Source of the DNA: Endomychus coccineus
Lineage: Eukaryota; Arthropoda; Insecta; Coleoptera; Endomychidae
Assembly (NCBI GenBank): GCA_958510875.1
Contig: OY294067.1
Location: 34,212,912 to 34,276,911 of the forward strand
Length of the DNA stretch: 64,000 nucleotides
Direction: 5' to 3'
Position 1 is the stretch's first letter, and each line of letters starts with the position of its first letter. Both the position numbers and the translations under genes were made by a program. Of the stretch, positions 59,035 to 64,000 are shown in pieces. The notes under the pieces were generated by a model. It was not told the origin of the DNA and searched no databases. It saw only the letters and a program-made list of their open reading frames with translations.

Positions 59035-59225
59035 TAGAATCATTCATATAGATTTATTACTATCCCAATCATTATGCATTACGAAGTCGATGTTAAATGT
59101 ATAAATAAACATATTATACTTCAGATAGTGGAAGAATGAAAGTCAGTGCTCAAGTGTCATCTCCAAGTATCCACAAATCTCGTAACGTAAAGACGAGCTT
59201 TCTTACTTCACCACACCAGAATCAG
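59035..59225 (+). repeat. LTR-like dispersed repeat, copy 2
   Basis: Counterpart of 39,545-39,735: CATTCATATAGATTTATTAC, CCAATCATTATGCATTACG, TGTATAAATAAAC, CAGTGCTCAAGTGTCATC and ACTTCACCACACC blocks. No flanking retrotransposon coding sequence is seen. Confidence 0.55.
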
Positions 59226-59364
59226 CTAATCCAATCATCTGTCTACTTTAAAGAAAGAGGAATCAAAAAATAAGTTTACAGTACGTTTGGAAGATGAATT
59301 GAAAAGAGAATGTCTGAAGACTGTACCAAGAAAATGTTTATGTACCACTTTTAATAATAACAGG

Positions 59365-59440
59365 AAAACGTTACTATAGTTTCAACACCGAAGTGCCATT
59401 ATCAAACAGATATAAGAGTATGAAGTAAACAATAAACAGT
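59365..59440 (-). repeat. Penelope-like 3' tail type repeat, copy 3
   Basis: Reverse-complement of CACTTCGGTGTTGAAACTAT and its upstream TTTGATAATG block, matching 255-370 nearly base for base. It lies immediately beside the Helentron end at about 59,448. Confidence 0.5.
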
Positions 59441-59447
59441 AAAAAAA

Positions 59448-60690
59448 AGACGTGTGGCACTCGGGGACTGCCGCGGTAAAGCTATTGCATAGCTTTTTTT
59501 CTCAACTTATGCAATTTTATAATTATTTATTTATTTTTAATTTATGCAGTATTTTTTTTCTTTGATATTTATTCAAGTTTTTTCTTTGATATTAATTCAA
59601 GTTACACTTTTGAGCGTGGTGACTGATAAGAAAACACATTTTTTTTTATTGAATAAATGAGAAGTTAATATCGTTTAAAATATTTTTACTATCTTACAAT
59701 ACATGTAGGTTATTCAGGAATTTTTATCATTGAAACTATAGGTTTATGGTAACTGAAATAAGAAACATAAGTTTGAGACTTGATGTCCTCTAAATATCTG
59801 GAAAATACCGCGTCAACTGTGGTCCCATATTTTGTGGTGGACTCTTGTGGATATTATTCATTTTCAAATTCAATTTTTCCGAAAGAAAAGTTGTCAACCG
59901 CTCTGATTTTTTATCAGCGAAGTTGTTGTTGAAATCGCCAGCCAAGATAAGTGGAAATTTATTACCATTAGTACCAAGTATTCTCGACCCTTCTTCAGTG
60001 TACTCCAGTAAAGTGCGATGAATAAAATGCTCTACCTCGTCCAATTTTGGATTCGGAGAAATGTAAATTGCTACCATGACTATGTGTAGGCCATTTCTTA
60101 GTTTGCATAAGCACGCACAAATATCTCCAACAAATGAGCGCCTAACATTAACATCGCTAACGTGTGCAATATTTATTTCAATATTCGGAGTCATAATATT
60201 AGTTACATTATTATTATTTTAGTAAATAGCTACCCCACCTTTTGGAACAGTATCTCGTTTGAATTAATAATAATAATAAAACACTTTATACACAAATTTT
60301 ACGCGTACAGCTATTCACCAACAACTGATATTCACTGTTCTGCGAGCTTCGTACAGTCGTACCACGGTCGTATACACAGGTCTGGAAACTCGAGGTTGTT
60401 TTCTATGTGAGCAGTGAGTCGCTTACGAGTCGAATTTCGCGTAGTATCAAAAGACGCCAAGGAAACATAAAAGGCGTCACGTAAGATTCTCATCTTGATC
60501 TCTATGAAGAGTATTCTATGACAAGCATAGAATCTACTACCGGTAGTAGAGTTATCTATGGTGACTTAGGATATTTCGTTACGGTATTTGTTTTTTGTTT
60601 TTTAGATTTTCGTTACGGTATTTCTTGATTCGGTCGCAGCGCCGCGCTCAAAGCCCGCGATAAAAGCTATATGCAATAGCTTAAAAAATT
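59448..60690 (-). mobile_element. Truncated Helentron (rolling-circle element)
   Basis: The left side has GACTGCCGCGGTAAAGCTAT TGCATAGCTTTTTTT (59,466-59,500) and the right side has CGCGATAAAAGCTATATGCA ATAGCTT (60,656-60,682). These are the subterminal AGCTATTGCATAGCT-type palindrome motifs typical of Helentrons, in inverted relation. Between them only the C-terminal endonuclease coding region survives. Rep and helicase are deleted. Exact termini cannot be set without an empty-site comparison. Confidence 0.65.
59710..60262 (-). pseudogene. Helentron-type endonuclease/exonuclease/phosphatase domain
   Basis: Minus-strand blocks in order: FKRDTVPKGGVAIY then a TAA, VNVRRSFVGDICAC, VMVAIYISPNPKLDEVEHFI, FPLILAGDFNNNFADKKSER (GDFN, catalytic Asp and Asn), LTTFLSEKLNLKMNN, then after a frameshift near 59,850 STTKYGTTVDAVFSRYLEDI (T-x-D of the active site) and SYFSYHKPIVSM (the terminal His). 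It ends at TAA 59,710. In Helentrons this apurinic-endonuclease-like domain is fused behind the Rep/helicase protein, and here it is alone. One nonsense codon and one frameshift make it a pseudogene, but the active-site residues of the C-terminal half remain. Confidence 0.85.
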
Positions 60691-61508
60691 CTATCGTTTC
60701 ACCCTCTACTATGTGATAAAAATTTGTATCCATATTGAACAATTAAACACTACCATGTTGATATCACTTTTATTTGTAACTTCCGTTACTCGAGTTTTAG
60801 TGTTATCAGTCCATTATCAGACGGTATTCATATACAATTAAAGTACATAGGTAACTTCAACTATGAATATACCTATCGCTAGGTAGCAAAGGATTCCTGT
60901 GGTCGGTCATTCATGAACTGAGAGGATTGTTACTATAGGATTACAAGGTGGGATTTTACATTCTAATAATGTAATGTAAGATATGTAAGCCATTTCAAGG
61001 AAAGGATGATTGTTATTGAAAAAAATGATCTGCAAATGTGAAACCTATTTTTCAAAGACTACAGCATCTTTTATGTTCAATAAACCTCATATAAAATGAG
61101 CATCCTGGTTGGCCTATAAAAATAATTTTCATGAATGCGATTCCTTTTATATAGGGGGTAAAAGAACTAGGCTGTCAAAATTCAACATTGGGTTCTACAT
61201 CGAAAAATATTCTTAAAAGTTCATAAACACGTATGTCCGCAAATGCTTGGTAATGGAGATAAAAAATATATTAGTTTCAAAAAATCTTCTAAATTAAAAA
61301 CATAGTGGAGCAAAATTACGCACACGAAATATTGCCATAAAACGTGATGACGTGTTGTTTCTCATGTTACCAGTGGCGAAGGAATGAGGGTCTAGTCAAA
61401 TTAAGTTGATAAAAATGAGAGTACCTGGGCAAAATGAAATTCATCAACATTTTTAATAAAAAATTTAACACTGAGCAAAAAACCACTCTCGAGTTTTTCG
61501 CGTATCTA
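60691..61508. other. Intergenic DNA, nothing identified
   Basis: No frame or repeat of note. Confidence 0.4.
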
Positions 61509-62872
61509 GCGAAGCTCAGCAGTAATACAGATTTTTTTACTTACCTACTTAACAGTTTATATATATTATTATGGTAAAATGATGGTAAACACAAATAGAG
61601 CATAACATATCAATTGAAAGGATGGAATATAAATACATAAATACTACTCTATTGCTTTAGCCTTGATTTCTAGATGGGTTAATATTGTTTCTACTTGTCA
61701 AATTTACTTGTATTTTAATTAAATTGAATAGCTACAGCAGATATCCATTTTTATTATGGAATGGCACATGGAATTGCTAGAGAAGCTAGGCGACTTTATC
61801 AATCAGCATTTCCTTTAGGACGTTGTCCATCCCTAGGTGTATGTTCATTTCAATTCATCACCGGCTTAGAGAACATGAGTCATTTCGATCACATAGACAT
61901 GGTGGTTGTCCTGAAAGAGATGTTAGGAATGTCGAACTCAAAGAACAAATATTAAACACAGTTGCGGAAAATCCTGGGATCAGCACTACAAAAATTGCAT
62001 CAGATTTGCATGTTTCCCATATGTCTTGAAGGAACAATTTTTAAACCCTTCACCCACATTCAGAAGGTACAGGCCTTGCTTTCGCAAGATTTCCAGCCTC
62101 GTTTCATATTTTGTCAGTGGTTTCTTGAAAAGATAATCACGGTTTTCACATTTCCATTCTTTTCATCGATGAAGCACAATTAACTAGGGAAAAAGCATGA
62201 AATTCTCATTATAATCATATCTGAGATGAGGAATACCTACATTTGATGCTTGAAATTAGAAACCAATACCATTTTTCTCTTAATGTTTCGGCTGGCATGA
62301 TTGGAGACTATCTATCTGATCGGACCATATTTTCTAATGTGTTGATAGGACAGATATAAGTGCAATTCGTGCAAGAAGAATTACCAATCTTGTTGAATGA
62401 TGTTTCACTTGATATTCGAGATAGGATGTGGTACATGCACGATGGGACTTCGGCACACTCCAGTCTTAATTCCAGATAAATATTAAATGACAGATTTCTG
62501 AATAAATCATGTCCAGCACGATCCCTCGACTGTAATCCTTCAGATTACTTCCTCTGGGGATATGTGAAGTCGATTGTGTATGAAAATGACATTGAAATGC
62601 TTCAAGAAAATATTATATCGGCTTTTGACACCAAACGGAATAGTCCAAACATATTACAAAGAATCCGTGAATCAATGCAAAGAAAATGTAGAGCATGCAT
62701 TGAAGCTCGTGGGGGTCACTTTGAGCACCTTCTTAAGCTTCTTGATTTTTTTAATTGTAATAATATTTTGTATTAATGTATGTATTAATTTTTGTCATAT
62801 TTCAATAAATATAAATATAACTACTGTTGGGTAGGTAAGTAAAAAAGTCTATATTAGTACTGAACTTTGCTT
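61509..62872 (+). mobile_element. Tc1/mariner element D, about 1.36 kb, short TIRs
   Basis: GCGAAGCTCAGCAGTAATAC then TTTTTTTACTTACCTACTTA ACAGT (61,510-61,556) is mirrored by ACTGTTGGGTAGGTAAGTAA AAAAGTCTA then TAGTACTGAACTTTGC (62,823-62,872). Ends of about 50 bp differ from the CAGGGTG termini of element A, so this is a separate lineage. One decayed transposase gene fills the interior. Confidence 0.8.
61730..62776 (+). pseudogene. Tc1/mariner transposase of element D (DD41D-like clade), broken
   Basis: Forward blocks: ADIHFYYGMAHGIAREARRL then YQSAFPLGRCPS (N-terminal helix-turn-helix), HHRLREH, RDVRNVELKEQILNTVAENP then GISTTKIASDLHVSHMSVW (second helix-turn-helix), FIDEAQLTRE (first Asp), HFSLNVSAGMIGDYLSDR, VQEELPILLNDVSLDIRDRM then WYMHDGTSAHSSLNSR (second Asp), ARSLDCNPSDYFLWGYVKSI (third Asp), and the tail QRIRESMQRKCRACIEARGG then HFEHLLKLL. 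About eight residues are missing before the third Asp and there are several stops and frameshifts. The intact last 70 codons form an open frame (62,564-62,776). Homology to element A transposase spans the whole length. Confidence 0.93.
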
Positions 62873-63254
62873 GCATCGGATGTTGCTTGTGTGTGTTAAA
62901 AAAGGTATTGCCTTGAAATTACTGAAGAACGATATGCATATATAAATAAGATAAGAATAAATAATAATATTAAAAATAATTATTAAGAGGTAACATAAAA
63001 TCACACGAATAAAATATGGGTAAATCAGTAAGGTTAATTATATATAAACAATTAATCCAAGTACGACTCCACTAATATTATATTAATATATACAATTATA
63101 AGTTTAAGAGACAGTAGTTAGTAGTAGTTTCAATATATAAATATAGTTCAGTAGTAATTCCAATATCCAAATCATTTGAATATATTCCATACATACGAAC
63201 ATAAAATAGACTGCATATAAACTGAGATATAACTTAATATCTCTGATCAAAGAT
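62873..63254. other. AT-rich DNA, nothing identified
   Basis: Low-complexity TATAAATA-type sequence without repeats or frames. Confidence 0.4.
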
Positions 63255-63885
63255 TTCCCGAATTTTTTCACGGGGAATATTTGATATAAATCTATTGATT
63301 AATTTATCATTAGAAAAAATGACTCAGAAGTATGTATGTTCTCTGGTAGGAAATTCAATGCAGTGGGGCCTAAATAAGATCTCTGCCCTATTACAAGACT
63401 ATAATACGTTATCTTTTCTGCTTCAGGTTCAATCTATCTTCGAGTTCTCGATACTTGTAAAGGATGCTCTTAAGTATTCGCACAATAAAATTTATGTGGC
63501 AGTCCCACTTCATGTGAGAATCTATGGCGACTCATACAGAAGAGAATTGGGCCTAGTACGGTTCCTTGTGGCACTCCACATTTAATTGTTTCCTCATTAC
63601 TGTTTATGTTTTTGATTCTTACAATTTGTTGCCGATATTATAGGTAGGTATGATTGGAATAATTTGAATGCGTTTCCTCTAATTCCAATGTTTTTTAGAG
63701 TTTTCAATAAAATTGAGTGGTTTACGGTATCTATCAAAAGTTTTTGATAAATCAATGAAGACTCCTATTGATGATTTATTATTCTCCAGGCTTCTATAGA
63801 TGAGGTCTGATAAAATTTCATATTTTTCAAGAAAAGAGTTCAGTCTAACTTGAATCAACTTTTCCATATACAGTATCGGAAACAA
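63255..63885 (-). pseudogene. Non-LTR reverse transcriptase fragment with palm motifs
   Basis: Minus-strand frames read EKLIQVRLNSFLEKYEILSD, a gap, IYRSLENNKSSIGVFIDLSK then TFD (palm motif A, family FLDLSKAFD), after a frameshift SILLKTLKNIGIRGNAFKLF, then KCGVPQGTVLGPILF (motif B, typical GVPQGSVLGPLLF). The FxDD catalytic motif expected next is missing. Sequence to about 63,255, with a YLGPTALNFLPENI-like block, may be the ORF2 C-terminal end. It is internally deleted between LSD and IYRSLE. It differs from the 16.1 and 47.3-kb copies, so it is another LINE family. Confidence 0.85.
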
Positions 63886-64000
63886 TTCTTCTAGGGTATA
63901 GACATAAATCTACACATGCTACAAGGAACGCAATGATATGATAATACCACATAAACAAGAGAGATGCACTGCTGTGCGCCCCTCCTCTTACCCCACCCGA

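Noticed and set aside
1..64000. A CRISPR array, operon or phage-like module
   Set aside because: No regularly spaced direct repeats, no compact multi-gene organisation and no prokaryotic signals; all evidence points to eukaryotic repeat-rich DNA.

Overview
The window looks like repeat-rich, gene-poor nuclear DNA from an arthropod, most likely an insect. The base composition is strongly AT-rich, there are long (TA)n and (CA)n tracts, open frames are short, and the recognisable proteins are all insect-type transposable-element proteins: Tc1/mariner with DD41D-like spacing, pogo/jerky-like DDE_1, Helentron endonuclease, Penelope-like GIY-YIG endonuclease, and non-LTR retrotransposon reverse transcriptase and RNase H. 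A beetle or hemipteran is my guess from the element mix; the sequence does not prove it. I see no bacterial, phage or CRISPR features and no confidently identified host gene.

Layout. 0-9 kb: a dispersed repeat, a non-LTR element tail with an RNase H domain (1.6-2.6 kb), a Penelope-like 3' end (4.9 kb), a 0.9-kb foldback (5.4-6.3 kb) and a (TA)n tract. 10-20 kb: a 1.4-kb foldback (10.3-11.7), a reverse-transcriptase remnant (16.1-16.7), satellite-like repeat copies (16.8-17.3) and a 2.06-kb palindrome (17.6-19.6). 21-30 kb: further foldbacks, MITEs and tandem duplications. 30-35 kb: the most informative segment, where a tandem repeat of about 320-340 bp is interrupted first by an almost complete 2,327-bp Tc1/mariner element with about 605-bp inverted ends and a broken transposase, and then by a 1,204-bp foldback that still holds a transposase tail. 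35-46 kb: two unidentified coding-like loci on the minus strand (35.1 and 36.0-36.6 kb), small MITEs, Penelope-like ends (39.0 and 46.1 kb) and an open segment ending in a consensus splice donor (45.4-45.6 kb). 47-53 kb: a TA-flanked inverted-repeat element containing a reverse-transcriptase fragment, a second long-TIR Tc1/mariner element (48,976-50,842) and a third transposase fragment (52.3-52.6). 55-64 kb: a pogo/jerky-like transposase pseudogene, a truncated Helentron with an orphan endonuclease, a fourth Tc1/mariner element (61.5-62.9) and a reverse-transcriptase fragment at the right edge.

How it fits together: every recognised protein-coding element carries stops, frameshifts or deletions, so none looks autonomous as sequenced. 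The insertions are layered (elements within satellite units, a LINE fragment within a DNA element), so relative ages can be read from the nesting. Between elements are a few blocks with higher GC and higher complexity than their surroundings (8.3-8.7, 44.7-45.1, 48.3-48.65 and 58.55-59.0 kb). These are candidate conserved noncoding sequences of the host. Coordinates of repeats are by-eye alignments and may be off by a few to tens of bases unless stated to be TA-defined.
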